Assembly: GCA_947258695.1 (NCBI GenBank)
Contig: CAMYJG010000013.1
Span: 1 to 62,626, forward strand
Direction of reading: 5' to 3'
Length of the DNA: 62,626 nucleotides
DNA from: an uncultured Ectothiorhodospiraceae bacterium
GTDB taxonomy: Bacteria; Pseudomonadota; Gammaproteobacteria; UBA6429; Thiohalophilaceae
Below, piece after piece: positions 45,339 through 54,764 of the stretch. Position numbers and translations under genes: made by a program. Under the pieces are notes generated by a model. The model saw only the letters and a list, made by a program, of their open reading frames with translations, did not search any database and was not told where the DNA came from. Position 1 is the stretch's first letter, and the number at the start of each line of letters is the position of its first letter.

Positions 45339-46454
45339 ATGACTTTTGACATGTCTCAGTTTTTAGCAACCTTCTATGAAGAAAGTTTTGAAGGGCTGGA
45401 CATTATGGAGTCAGAGTTACTCGCATTGGATGTGGGTGAAGCCGATCTCGAGACAATAAATACAATTTTCCGTGCCGCTCATTCTATTAAGGGGGGTAGT
45501 GGAACATTTGGTTTGGATGACGTAGCAAATTTTACTCATGTCATGGAAACCTTGCTTGATGAAATGCGTGAAGGAAATCGCGAAGTCACACAAAATGCAG
45601 TCAATATTTTACTTGAATCAGTTGATGTTTTACGTGAGATGTTATCCGCTCTCCAGGCGGAAACAGAGTTAGATGAGGCTCGAATTGCATCAGTCAAACA
45701 GCAACTTGATGATCTACTGGCTGGTAACTCAGGTCAAAGCACGGTTTCAGAATCACCTGCGGTAGCAAGCGAAGCCGTGACTGAGCAGGATAAGAACTCA
45801 CCTACTTCAGGTTGGGTGATAAACTTTAAACCTCATGAGAATATGTTACAAACAGGTAATGATCCTGTTCGTATGATCAGAGAACTTGGCATATTAGGTG
45901 ATATTTCAGTTTCTGCGGATACTGACTTATTGCCTGATTTTTTATTAATGGAACCTGAAAATAGCTGTTTGTCATGGAAAATAACATTAACCGGTGACAT
46001 TGAAGAGTTTGCTATTAAAGAAGTATTTGACTGGGTTGAAGATGAGTGTGATTTAACCATTACACCTTTACTAGCAGATAATAATGAGGTTCAACACCAA
46101 GAAGTTACTGAGGCAGAATTTATTTCTGAAGTTGCAGAACCGGTAACTGAAGAAGTAAAAGAGCAGGTCGTAACACCAGCACCAACTCCTTCTGCTGAGT
46201 CAAAATCAACTGCTAAAAAAGCCAAGCCTAAAGCCTCTACCGAAGCATCTTCAATTCGTGTTTCTATTGATAAGGTAGATGAACTAATTAATATGGTTGG
46301 TGAGTTGGTTATTACTCAGTCAATGTTAAGCCAGTTAGGTGAGGATGAAGAGTTTGGTGAACATCAAATAGAAAAATTAAAAAATGGTTTAATGCAATTA
46401 GAACGAAATACGCGTGAAATGCAGGAAAATGTTATGCGCGTTTCCCACGTTTAG
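45339..46454 (+). CDS. cheA: Chemotaxis kinase CheA, N-terminal part (P1 to P3) ended by a frameshift
   Basis: 371 residues. The P1 histidine phosphotransfer domain has H48 in FRAAHSIKGGSGTFG. A P2-like region lies at about 165-250, followed by an acidic Lys/Glu/Pro linker. The P3 dimerisation helices run from IRVSIDKVDELINMVGELVI to QENVMR (367). CheA normally continues R-M-x-P-x-x-x-x-F-x-R-F-P-R; here that segment is missing, and from 46439 the RFPRLVHDLSG continuation is in the next frame. The frame closes at TAG 46452-46454, which overlaps the GTG of the C-terminal frame. Either a true split or frameshifted gene, or an assembly error. Confidence 0.85.
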   Translation: MTFDMSQFLATFYEESFEGLDIMESELLALDVGEADLETINTIFRAAHSIKGGSGTFGLDDVANFTHVMETLLDEMREGNREVTQNAVNILLESVDVLREMLSALQAETELDEARIASVKQQLDDLLAGNSGQSTVSESPAVASEAVTEQDKNSPTSGWVINFKPHENMLQTGNDPVRMIRELGILGDISVSADTDLLPDFLLMEPENSCLSWKITLTGDIEEFAIKEVFDWVEDECDLTITPLLADNNEVQHQEVTEAEFISEVAEPVTEEVKEQVVTPAPTPSAESKSTAKKAKPKASTEASSIRVSIDKVDELINMVGELVITQSMLSQLGEDEEFGEHQIEKLKNGLMQLERNTREMQENVMRVSHV

Positions 46455-47422
46455 TGCATGATCTCTCAGGAAAACTGGATAAAAAAATAGAGCTTAAATT
46501 ATCTGGTGAAGCAACTGAACTTGATAAAACGGTAATGGAAAAGATTGGCGATCCTCTCGTTCATTTAATAAGAAATTCTTTAGACCATGGTATAGAAACA
46601 CCAGAGGTCCGTATTGCTGCTGGGAAACCTGAAACAGGTGAAATACATCTGAATGCTTATCATGAAGGTGGAAACATCGTTATTGAAATTACCGATGATG
46701 GTGCCGGCCTTAATCTCAACAAAATTTTATCAAAAGCTAAAGACGGTGGCCTTGTATCTGATAATAATAATTTATCAGATGAAGAAATTGCAGACTTGAT
46801 ATTTCAACCAGGATTTTCAACCGCGGATGTGGTTAGTGATGTTTCTGGTCGTGGTGTTGGCATGGATGTGGTGCGTCGTAACATACGTGCGTTAGGCGGT
46901 ACTGTAGATGTTAAAACAACAACAGGTCAGGGTAGTGTGTTTACTATTAGACTACCATTAACCTTGGCCATTTTAGATGGCCAATCAGTCGTTGTTGGTG
47001 ATGAAGTTTATATTGTACCGTTGGTGGCAATTATTGAATCAATACAAGTTGAATCAGGGTTAGTTAATGGTATTACCGGACAAGCAGAAGTCTATCGGCT
47101 GCGCGATGAATATATTCCTATCGTAAAACTTTATGACATATTTAACGTGAAACCACTTAATGAGAGCCTGGAAGATGGTCTGTTGGTAGTTGTAGAAGCT
47201 GAAGGAAAGAAAGTTGCCTTGTTAGTAGATGATTTACTTGGTCAGCAACAAGTAGTAATTAAAAGTTTAGAAACAAATTTCAAAAGTGTAGAAGGCATAT
47301 CAGGTGCAACCATTCTGGGTGATGGCACGGTTGCACTTATTCTGGATGTGTCCGGCTTAATATCTATTTCAAAAAAGAACACAAGCGGCATTAAAAGTGC
47401 TAATGCTAATGTAGCTGCATGA
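46454..47422 (+). CDS. cheA: Chemotaxis kinase CheA, C-terminal part (P4-P5)
   Basis: 322 residues if started at GTG 46454 (MHDLSGKLDKKIELKL). The frame is open upstream only to the frameshift. ATP-binding P4 domain: N-box HLIRNSLDHGIE, G1 ITDDGAGL, G2 DVSGRGVGMDVVRRNIRALG and TTTGQGSVFTIRLPL. The P5 CheW-like regulatory domain (about 175-320) completes the kinase. The stop and start share one base (TAGTG), so re-initiation could in principle yield two chains, but the dimerisation-kinase junction would still lack its conserved segment. cheW follows by 11 bp. Confidence 0.85.
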   Translation: MHDLSGKLDKKIELKLSGEATELDKTVMEKIGDPLVHLIRNSLDHGIETPEVRIAAGKPETGEIHLNAYHEGGNIVIEITDDGAGLNLNKILSKAKDGGLVSDNNNLSDEEIADLIFQPGFSTADVVSDVSGRGVGMDVVRRNIRALGGTVDVKTTTGQGSVFTIRLPLTLAILDGQSVVVGDEVYIVPLVAIIESIQVESGLVNGITGQAEVYRLRDEYIPIVKLYDIFNVKPLNESLEDGLLVVVEAEGKKVALLVDDLLGQQQVVIKSLETNFKSVEGISGATILGDGTVALILDVSGLISISKKNTSGIKSANANVAA

Positions 47423-47433
47423 GGGTATAAAAT

Positions 47434-48003
47434 ATGGCAACATCAGATCAAAATATAGGGGCAGTTGATGCAGCAAGTACAAGTTTACAATCTGAACAAT
47501 CCATTATTGGTAGTGCTGAATTAGATGAAAATACTCAGCAATTTTTAACCTTTATTCTTGCAGGTGAAGAATACGGGGTCGATATTTTGCGGGTACAGGA
47601 AATTAAAGGCTGGGATGCAGTAACACAGGTTCCTAATACACCAGAGTATGTTCGTGGTGTCATAAATTTACGTGGCACCATTGTTCCTATTATTGATTTA
47701 CGTATTCGATTTGACATGGAACAGCTTGAATATGGCCCAACCACTGTTGTTATTGTTCTCAAAGTACTATCTGGTGAAGATAATAGCAGAATCATGGGTA
47801 TCGTGGTTGATGGAGTTTCAGATGTATACAATATAAAAAAAAATGAGATTAAAGCAGCACCTGATTTTGGTGAAGGGGTTGACTCAAGTTTTGTTAGTGG
47901 ATTGGCTACAGTTGGTGACAAAATGGTAATTATCTTAGATATTGACCATATGCTGAACTCTAAAGAACTGGCAAAAGTGAACAAGATTGCTGAAGAGGAA
48001 TAA
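47434..48003 (+). CDS. cheW: Chemotaxis coupling protein CheW
   Basis: 189 residues. About 35 extra N-terminal residues precede a CheW domain with FILAGEEYGVDILRVQEIKG, RGVINLRGTIVPIIDLRIRF and GIVVDGVSDVYNI. It bridges chemoreceptors and CheA at the array baseplate. It sits between cheA and the parA gene with gaps of about 10 bp. Confidence 0.92.
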   Translation: MATSDQNIGAVDAASTSLQSEQSIIGSAELDENTQQFLTFILAGEEYGVDILRVQEIKGWDAVTQVPNTPEYVRGVINLRGTIVPIIDLRIRFDMEQLEYGPTTVVIVLKVLSGEDNSRIMGIVVDGVSDVYNIKKNEIKAAPDFGEGVDSSFVSGLATVGDKMVIILDIDHMLNSKELAKVNKIAEEE

Positions 48004-48012
48004 GGGAGAAAT

Positions 48013-48771
48013 ATGCGAATGATTGCAGTAATTAATCAGAAAGGTGGGGTAGGTAAAACAACGACAACGTTAAACCTTTCTCATGCTTTAGCGCAATCAG
48101 ATAAAAAAGTTTTAGTTATTGATCTTGATCCTCAGGCGCATTTATCTGCTGGTTATGGTGTGTTAAGACAAGAACAACAGGGAATTGCCGATGTTTTACT
48201 GGGTGAGTTAGAGGTAAAAGACGTAATAGAAGAAGTTCGTGAAAATGTTTTTATTATCCCTGCTGGTTCCCGTTTAGGTGAGCTCGAGCATTTAACAAAA
48301 GGTGGAGCTAAGCGTGGTTTTTTATTAAAAGAAGCGCTAAAAAATAAAATACGGAAGTTTGATTTTGTTTTAGTTGATTGTCCGCCTTCATCTGGGATCT
48401 TAGGTATGAATGCCTTGTTAGCCTCAGAGGAAGTGCTTGTCCCGGTATCAGGTGATTTTTTTGCCTTGCAAGGGCTATCACGTTTAATGAGTATTTTTCA
48501 GCACATCGAAGAAACCTTAAAACGAAAAACAAAGAAATGGGTTGTGTTAACCCGTTTTCATGAGCGCAGAAAATTAGCCAAAGAAGTAAAGGGAAAAATA
48601 TTATCTTATTTTCCTGACTGTGTTTTCCAGACGGCAATAAGAGAAACAGTTGCTTTAGCTGAAAGCCCAGGTTTTGGGCAAACGATATTTGAATATCAGC
48701 CGAAATGTAATGGAGCTAATGATTATATGGAATTGGCCGCTGATGTAATAGACAACAGACTTTTAAGTTAA
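48013..48771 (+). CDS. ParA/Soj-type ATPase of the chemotaxis cluster (ParC/PpfA-like)
   Basis: 252 residues. Deviant Walker A KGGVGKTTTTLNL at the N-terminus, LVIDLDPQAHLSAGYG, and Walker B DFVLVDCPPSSG. It lacks an N-terminal DNA-binding domain. In Vibrio and Rhodobacter such ATPases position chemotaxis arrays at the pole or cell centre. Location after cheW and before a cytoplasmic receptor supports that. It is not FleN, because it has the classic KGGVGKTT ParA form and lies outside the flhF context. The usual ParP partner is not seen. Confidence 0.82.
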   Translation: MRMIAVINQKGGVGKTTTTLNLSHALAQSDKKVLVIDLDPQAHLSAGYGVLRQEQQGIADVLLGELEVKDVIEEVRENVFIIPAGSRLGELEHLTKGGAKRGFLLKEALKNKIRKFDFVLVDCPPSSGILGMNALLASEEVLVPVSGDFFALQGLSRLMSIFQHIEETLKRKTKKWVVLTRFHERRKLAKEVKGKILSYFPDCVFQTAIRETVALAESPGFGQTIFEYQPKCNGANDYMELAADVIDNRLLS

Positions 48772-48790
48772 CTATTGTAGAGATTTCAAG

Positions 48791-48955
48791 ATGTTAATAG
48801 TGAAAATTAAAGCAGCAACAAAAACAGGTTTACTGAGTCAGACTGACTCGATGGGTAAGCGTCATTGTAATAATGAATCTTTTTCGCTGGAACCAAGAAA
48901 TAACAATAAAGATTACGTTAATGAAATATTTGCCGGTTTAATGTGGCTAGGCTAA
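48791..48955 (+). CDS. Possible 54-residue protein between parA and the chemoreceptor gene
   Basis: An ATG frame of 54 codons, MLIVKIKAATKTGLLSQTDS and onward, ends LMWLG. No membrane helix or known motif. The ribosome site is weak (AGATTTCAAG). It fills the gap between two same-strand genes, with about 20 bp on the left and 28 on the right, so it may be a real small gene or a remnant of a longer CheW/ParP-like gene. Confidence 0.35.
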   Translation: MLIVKIKAATKTGLLSQTDSMGKRHCNNESFSLEPRNNNKDYVNEIFAGLMWLG

Positions 48956-48983
48956 CCAGGTAGAACAATTTTAGGAAAAAGTT

Positions 48984-51851
48984 ATGGCAACAAAAAAAAC
49001 AAAATTGGGATTCGATCCTTTAGCCTGGATGCAGGATGAAGAAGAAACTAAACCTGCAGCTAAACCTAAGGCAGTTAAGTCAACAGCTGAAAAATCGACA
49101 AAGAATGCAATTGGTTTAGAAGCGGATATCTTACGTAATTCATTTGAGCTTCTTGCGCCGCAAGCTGAGCAGGTTGTTTCGCGTTTTTATGATGAACTGT
49201 TTTCTCGTTTTCCTGATGTCAAACCTATGTTTGCAAATACCACCAAAGCGAAGCAAATGAAAAAATTGCTAGCAGCATTAAAACTGGTTATCGCAAACTT
49301 AGACAATCCAGATGTATTAGTCCCTGCTTTACAGGAAATGGGGAAACGACATAAAGGTTATGGTGCAGCGCCCGAACATTATGGAGCTGTAGCGGAAACA
49401 TTATTAATTGTTATGAAAGAATTTGCAGGTAAAGCATGGACTAAAAAAGTTCATACGGCCTGGAGTGATGCACTAAATTTGGTAGCCGAGACTATGCTCG
49501 GTAGCTACGGCGACGAAACAGAGGATAAAGCAATGGCAACAAATACAGCAGTAATGGATAGTGACGACAACGAAGAGTTGATAAAGTTACGCACAGCATT
49601 TGACAGTGTTACCACAAACTTAATGATGTGTGATGAAGACTTAAATATTACCTATGCTAATCCGGCTGTTGTTAAAATGCTTGCAGCAAGGCAAGAAGAA
49701 CTACGTGCAGTATGGCCTGGAATGGATGCTTATAATCTGATTGGTCAGAATATCGATCAATTTCATCGTAACCCGGCACACCAGCGATCATTACTATCTG
49801 ACCCATCGCGATTACCGGCTAGCGCAGAAATTCAGGTAGGTGATTTAGAGTTTGAAGTGAATGCGTCTATGATTCAGGGCGCTAACGGTGAATACCTGGG
49901 TAATATTGTAGAATGGAAAGACTTGACCGATTCTAATAAACAAAAACGTAATGTCGCACGTTTACAATCAGCGGTAGATGGTTCCACCTCAAATATTATG
50001 ATGTGTGATGCTGATTTGACTATTGTTTATGCCAATCCCTCAGTAGTCGAAATGTTAAAAGCACGTCAGGCTGAACTACGTTCTGTCTGGCCAGGTTTAG
50101 ATGTAGATAATTTAATTGGGCAATGTATCGACCAATTTCATAAAAATCCTGCACACCAACGCGCTTTACTTTCAGATCCCCATAGATTGCCAGCCAAAGC
50201 TGAAATCTCAGTTGGCGGCGTAGAGTTTGAAGTTAACGCAACCTATGTAGCTGGTCCTAATGGCGAATACATGGGTAATATGGTTGAATGGAAAGACTTG
50301 ACTGAATCAAATAAACAACTGCGTGAAGTAGCCAGGTTACAATCTGCGGTGCAAGGTTCAACATCAAATATTATGATGTGTGATGCAGATTTGAATATTA
50401 CTTATGCCAATCCTTCTGTTGTCGCAATGTTAGCTTCTCGCCAAAATGAATTAAGAAAAGTTTGGCCTTCTCTTGATGCAAATAATCTAACGGGTCAATG
50501 TATTGATCAATTCCACCGCAATCCAACTCATCAACGTACCTTGTTGGCAGATAAAAACAGGTTGCCTGCGAAAGCTGAAATTAGTATTGGCGATGTTGAG
50601 TTTGAAGTAAATGCAACTTACGTTGCAGGTCCTAACGGTGAGTACATGGGCAATATGGTTGAATGGAAAGATATTACCGAAGAAAAAGATGCGGAACGTC
50701 AAATTCAAGCTTTGATTGATGCCGCGACTGAGGGACAACTTGATACGAGAATTGATGCGACAAATTATGATGGCTTTATGAAAAACCTGGGTAATGGTAT
50801 CAATAATTTAATGGAAGCTGTCGTTGAACCGCTTAAAGAAGGTAAGCGTGTTATGACTTCGCTGGCTGAGGGTGACTTAACACAAACGATGTCAGGTGAG
50901 TTTAAAGGTGAATTTGCTGAACTACGTGATGCCATTAATACCAGTGTCACCAACTTGTTGAACATGGTGAATGACATTAATCTAGCCTCGGGTAGTATAT
51001 CTTCCGGAGCATCAGAAATTGCAACCGGTAATACTGACTTGAGTCAACGTACAGAAGAGCAGGCTTCAAGCCTGGAAGAAACGGCTTCCAGCATGGAAGA
51101 AATGACTTCAACAGTTAGACAAAATGCAGATAATGCGCGAACTGCAAATACACTCGCATCAACTGCCAGCGATCAAGCATCTAAAGGTGGTGAAGTAGTT
51201 AGTAATGCCGTTGCGGCCATGAGTGAGATTAATTCCAGTAGTAAGAAAATTTCAGACATTATTGGTGTCATTGATGAAATTGCCTTCCAGACAAATGTAC
51301 TTGCCTTGAATGCTGCAGTTGAAGCCGCAAGAGCCGGTGAGCAAGGTAGGGGCTTCGCGGTTGTTGCCGGTGAAGTGCGTAACCTGGCGCAACGAAGTGC
51401 CGGTGCAGCTAAAGAAATTAAGAGCCTGATTAATGACAGTGTTGAAAAAGTCGATGAAGGTTCAAAACTGGTAGATGAATCTGGTAAGACATTAGAAGAA
51501 ATTGTAGAAGCAGTTAAGAAAGTGAGTGACATTATTGCTGAAATAGCTGCTGCGAGTCAGGAACAATCTTCAGGTATTGAAGAGGTTAATAAAGCAATTT
51601 CTCAAATGGATGAAATGACACAGCAAAATGCAGCATTAGTTGAAGAAGCGGCATCAGCTAGTGAGTCAATGGAAGAACAATCTAAGAATATGATTGAGCT
51701 TATGCGCTTCTTTTATACCGGGCAGCAAGTAGCTGCGCCAACACAAGCACGACGGGCAGCTCCTGCTGCCCGTTCACCTGCTTCACGACCTGCAGTTAAA
51801 CGTAAACCACCTGCTAGCACAGGGGGGGATGATGAGTGGGAAGAGTTTTAA
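48984..51851 (+). CDS. Soluble globin-coupled chemoreceptor with three tandem PAS domains
   Basis: 955 residues, no signal peptide or membrane helix. A short Lys/Ala-rich N-terminus is followed by a haemoglobin-like globin (about 43-175) with proximal-type H123 ([13 protein letters not shown]) and Q91 at the distal side. Three PAS repeats of exactly 125 residues follow (equivalent MMCD starts at M214, M339 and M464), each with YANP and QFH-x-NP-x-HQ. A HAMP-like segment (about 595-650), the MCP hairpin ([20 protein letters not shown] at the tip) and a C-terminal EWEEF pentapeptide complete it. Likely a cytoplasmic oxygen or redox receptor. The tail fits CheR/CheB docking, and cheR-cheD-cheB follow. 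Confidence 0.9.
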   Translation: MATKKTKLGFDPLAWMQDEEETKPAAKPKAVKSTAEKSTKNAIGLEADILRNSFELLAPQAEQVVSRFYDELFSRFPDVKPMFANTTKAKQMKKLLAALKLVIANLDNPDVLVPALQEMGKRHKGYGAAPEHYGAVAETLLIVMKEFAGKAWTKKVHTAWSDALNLVAETMLGSYGDETEDKAMATNTAVMDSDDNEELIKLRTAFDSVTTNLMMCDEDLNITYANPAVVKMLAARQEELRAVWPGMDAYNLIGQNIDQFHRNPAHQRSLLSDPSRLPASAEIQVGDLEFEVNASMIQGANGEYLGNIVEWKDLTDSNKQKRNVARLQSAVDGSTSNIMMCDADLTIVYANPSVVEMLKARQAELRSVWPGLDVDNLIGQCIDQFHKNPAHQRALLSDPHRLPAKAEISVGGVEFEVNATYVAGPNGEYMGNMVEWKDLTESNKQLREVARLQSAVQGSTSNIMMCDADLNITYANPSVVAMLASRQNELRKVWPSLDANNLTGQCIDQFHRNPTHQRTLLADKNRLPAKAEISIGDVEFEVNATYVAGPNGEYMGNMVEWKDITEEKDAERQIQALIDAATEGQLDTRIDATNYDGFMKNLGNGINNLMEAVVEPLKEGKRVMTSLAEGDLTQTMSGEFKGEFAELRDAINTSVTNLLNMVNDINLASGSISSGASEIATGNTDLSQRTEEQASSLEETASSMEEMTSTVRQNADNARTANTLASTASDQASKGGEVVSNAVAAMSEINSSSKKISDIIGVIDEIAFQTNVLALNAAVEAARAGEQGRGFAVVAGEVRNLAQRSAGAAKEIKSLINDSVEKVDEGSKLVDESGKTLEEIVEAVKKVSDIIAEIAAASQEQSSGIEEVNKAISQMDEMTQQNAALVEEAASASESMEEQSKNMIELMRFFYTGQQVAAPTQARRAAPAARSPASRPAVKRKPPASTGGDDEWEEF

Positions 51852-51964
51852 GTAAAACTCGCTACTTATAATTGTCATTGCGATGGAATAATACAGCTGA
51901 AGCAAGAATCAATACTTGGTAGTTCCTCGCACTGACAGTCAACTTAACTTAGCCAGGAATACAT

Positions 51965-52819
51965 GTGATTAATAATGCTATTGATGAAAAAGAAAGGGAG
52001 TTTCACTTTACTGATAAAGAATTTAAATTTATCAGTAAACTGATTGGAGAGAGAACCGGTATAGTTTTATCTGATGCGAAACGACAAATGGTATATGGCC
52101 GTTTATCTCGTCGTCTACGCCAACTGAAGCTCACTAAATTTTCAGACTATTGTGATATGTTAACCAATGGTCATGAAAGTGAGCTAATCGAATTCACCAA
52201 CGCGATAACGACAAATCTCACCGCTTTTTTTCGTGAAAATCACCATTTTGACTTTTTGAAAAAGACTGTTTTGCCTGAGTTAATAAGGAAAAACTTAAAT
52301 ACTAAGCGTTTACGTATCTGGTCTGCGGGCTGTTCTTCCGGTGAAGAACCTTATTCCATTGCGATGTGTGTGCGTGAAGCAATTCCAAATTTATCAAGTT
52401 GGGATGTAAAAATCCTGGCAACTGATCTTGATTCCAATATGGTACAACGAGGTAAGAGTGGTATTTATACCAGTGAGCGAGTTGAAGGGTTGTCTGATTC
52501 AAGAATGAAGAAATGGGTGGAGCGAGGTAAGGGTGATAAAAGTGATAAGGTCAGGATGTCTGAAAAATTAAGAGAGCTTATTACATTTAAAGAACTTAAT
52601 TTAATGGAAGGTTGGCCAATGAAAGGGCCATTTGACTTTATGTTTTGCCGTAATGTAGTGATATATTTTAATAAAGAAACACAACGTGAATTATTTGATC
52701 GATATGCAGATTTACTTCGTAATGATGCGTATTTGTTTATTGGTCATTCTGAGTCGTTAAATAAAGTGACAGATCGCTTTAACTTGCTTGGTAAAACTAT
52801 CTACCAGAAGGTGAAGTAG
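51965..52819 (+). CDS. cheR: Chemotaxis protein methyltransferase CheR (second copy)
   Basis: 284 residues from a GTG start. N-terminal helical domain (FKFISKLIGERTGIVLSDAK), substrate-arginine area TNAITTNLTAFFREN (the usual T-T-N-x-T-x-F-F-R-E), and SAM motif I SAGCSSGEEPYSIAM, then MFCRNVVIYF. It is the canonical CheR form, unlike the cheV-linked copy. It stands directly after a receptor with an EWEEF tail and before cheD-cheB, so it should methylate that receptor. Confidence 0.92.
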   Translation: MINNAIDEKEREFHFTDKEFKFISKLIGERTGIVLSDAKRQMVYGRLSRRLRQLKLTKFSDYCDMLTNGHESELIEFTNAITTNLTAFFRENHHFDFLKKTVLPELIRKNLNTKRLRIWSAGCSSGEEPYSIAMCVREAIPNLSSWDVKILATDLDSNMVQRGKSGIYTSERVEGLSDSRMKKWVERGKGDKSDKVRMSEKLRELITFKELNLMEGWPMKGPFDFMFCRNVVIYFNKETQRELFDRYADLLRNDAYLFIGHSESLNKVTDRFNLLGKTIYQKVK

Positions 52820-52821
52820 TC

Positions 52822-53472
52822 ATGCAGCTTAATGCGCCGCCAGCATCAGAGAAAATGCAGAAATGCCTGAGAGGTTTCCATGATATTAATCGATATTGGG
52901 ATAAAACACATGATACTTTTGCTGCAAAAATATTACCGGGTGAATACTATGTCACTACAAATAAAGAAGCGATTGTGACAGTACTTGGCTCATGTGTTTC
53001 TGCCTGTATAAGAGATAAGGTATTTGGTATAGGTGGAATGAATCATTTTATGTTGCCAATTAATAAAAATATGAGCAATGTAGATATATCGGCAATGAGC
53101 AATGCAGGACGTTATGGCAATTTTGCAATGGAAAAAATGATTAATGATATATTAAAGCATGGTGGTACTCGTGAAAACCTGGAGGTGAAGATTTTTGGTG
53201 GAGGCCGGGTATTACAAAATATGCAGTCGTTGGATATTGGAAACGGTAATGTTAATTTTGTTCGTGAATACATCAGAACAGAAAATTTAAATCTTGTTGG
53301 TGAAGATGTTGGCGATATATTTCCACGCAAAGTGATTTTTTTTCCTTTAACTGGAAAAGTGAGGGTTAAGAAATTAAGACAAATGCATAACAGAACCATT
53401 TTAGAACGTGAAAATAATTATATGTCGTCACTTGAAACTCAACCTTCCGAAAGTGATGTTGAGTTATTTTAG
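52822..53472 (+). CDS. cheD: Chemoreceptor glutamine deamidase CheD
   Basis: 216 residues. CheD core: VTVLGSCVSACIRDKVFGIG with the catalytic Cys, GMNHFMLP with the catalytic His, and KIFGGGRVL. It deamidates receptor glutamines and can interact with phosphatases. It starts 2 bp after cheR. The C-terminal tail of about 30 residues is acidic and unconserved. Confidence 0.92.
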   Translation: MQLNAPPASEKMQKCLRGFHDINRYWDKTHDTFAAKILPGEYYVTTNKEAIVTVLGSCVSACIRDKVFGIGGMNHFMLPINKNMSNVDISAMSNAGRYGNFAMEKMINDILKHGGTRENLEVKIFGGGRVLQNMQSLDIGNGNVNFVREYIRTENLNLVGEDVGDIFPRKVIFFPLTGKVRVKKLRQMHNRTILERENNYMSSLETQPSESDVELF

Positions 53473-53487
53473 GTTACTATAACTATA

Positions 53488-54582
53488 ATGAGTAAAATAA
53501 AAGTAATAATTATTGATGATTCTGCATTAGTCAGACAGGTTATGACCGAGGTGTTGAATTCCGATAAGGCGATAGAAGTTGTTGGAACAGCACAGGATCC
53601 ATATGATGCACGTGAAAAAATAAAAAAATTAAAGCCTGATGTTTTAACACTTGATATTGAAATGCCAAAAATGGATGGTATTACATTTTTGGCAAATTTA
53701 ATGCGTTTACATCCATTACCAGTGGTAATGGTGTCGACCTTAACTCAACATGGCGCGGATGTGACTTTTGAGGCGCTGGAGTTAGGTGCAATTGATTTTG
53801 TCTCTAAGCCAACTATAAATGTCGCTGAAGGACTTGGTGAGTATTCCGAAGAAATCTGTGATAAAGTCAAAATAGCGGCAACAGTAAATGTTACTAATAT
53901 CTCTGACAGGCATGCACGCCGGGCAGCGAGTTCAAGTCGTGCAAAGTCTGTCCCACCAAAATTAAGTGCAGATGCAGTAATTCAAAAACGGCAGGCGCCT
54001 AAAACGACACTGAAAACAACGGATAAAATTATTGCTTTGGGCGCTTCTACTGGTGGAACAGAAGCGATTAAAGAAGTTTTAATACGAATGCCAGCAAATA
54101 GTCCCGGTATAGTTATTTGTCAACACATCCCTGAAGCCTTTAGTAAACCCTTTGCCCTAAGAATGGATAAAAATGCGGCAATGACGGTCCACGAAGCCGT
54201 CGATGGGCAGCAAATCTTACCTGGTCACGTCTATATTGCTCCAGGAAATCGCCATTTAATCGTTGAACGCAGTGGCGCGCGTTATATTTGTCGTTTAAAT
54301 GATGGGCCGCCAGTAAATCGTCACAAACCAAGTGTTGATGTGATGTTTCGTTCGGTTGCCCAAAACGTTGGTCCGAATGCAATCGGTGTCATTCTCACCG
54401 GTATGGGCACAGATGGTGCTGCTGGACTCAAAGAAATGTTAGAAAGTGGCGCGAATACGTTTGTACAGGACGAAAAAAGCTCGGTAGTCTGGGGAATGCC
54501 CGGTGAAGCTTTCAAAATAGGCGCCACAAAAGATCAGTATCCACTGGAAACAATTGCAAACGAATTGTTAAAAAGAAGTTAA
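53488..54582 (+). CDS. cheB: Chemotaxis methylesterase CheB
   Basis: 364 residues. Receiver domain with D56 (TLDIEMPKMDG), a Lys/Arg-rich linker, and the esterase domain with catalytic S187 (GASTGGTEA), H213 (CQHIPEAF) and D309 (GMGTDGAAG). It removes methyl groups from chemoreceptors for adaptation. It completes cheR-cheD-cheB. fliA follows after 182 bp. Confidence 0.93.
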   Translation: MSKIKVIIIDDSALVRQVMTEVLNSDKAIEVVGTAQDPYDAREKIKKLKPDVLTLDIEMPKMDGITFLANLMRLHPLPVVMVSTLTQHGADVTFEALELGAIDFVSKPTINVAEGLGEYSEEICDKVKIAATVNVTNISDRHARRAASSSRAKSVPPKLSADAVIQKRQAPKTTLKTTDKIIALGASTGGTEAIKEVLIRMPANSPGIVICQHIPEAFSKPFALRMDKNAAMTVHEAVDGQQILPGHVYIAPGNRHLIVERSGARYICRLNDGPPVNRHKPSVDVMFRSVAQNVGPNAIGVILTGMGTDGAAGLKEMLESGANTFVQDEKSSVVWGMPGEAFKIGATKDQYPLETIANELLKRS

Positions 54583-54725
54583 TGACTCAATCTTTCGTTT
54601 TACTGATCTATACTTAATACTGACTGTTTTAATGGGAAAATATTAGGCATGGATTGTGCATTATTTAACTTATGATGAATGGATAAAGTCAAAACGTTAA
54701 ATAAGGATATCTTTTGTTAATAAAT

Positions 54726-54738
54726 GGACAATTTGTCC
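54726..54738. repeat. 13-bp perfect palindrome upstream of fliA
   Basis: GGACAA-T-TTGTCC is a perfect inverted repeat with a single central base, 26 bp before the fliA ATG. The short loop and the GTTTTT that follows are compatible with a weak terminator, but the symmetry and position look more like a repressor or activator operator for fliA. Confidence 0.5.
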
Positions 54739-54764
54739 GTTTTTAAAGGTAGGAAAGGCGAAAA

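Noticed and set aside
47535-47984. 149-codon frame on the minus strand
   Set aside because: It is antisense to cheW, low-complexity Ser/Thr, and has no start signal.
48013-48771. FleN/FlhG number regulator
   Set aside because: The protein has the classic KGGVGKTT ParA form, sits after cheW, and no flhF is next to it; the array-positioning type fits better.
49600-50740. CRISPR or satellite repeat array
   Set aside because: The 375-bp periodic similarity is in frame and encodes three PAS domains; there are no short spaced repeats.
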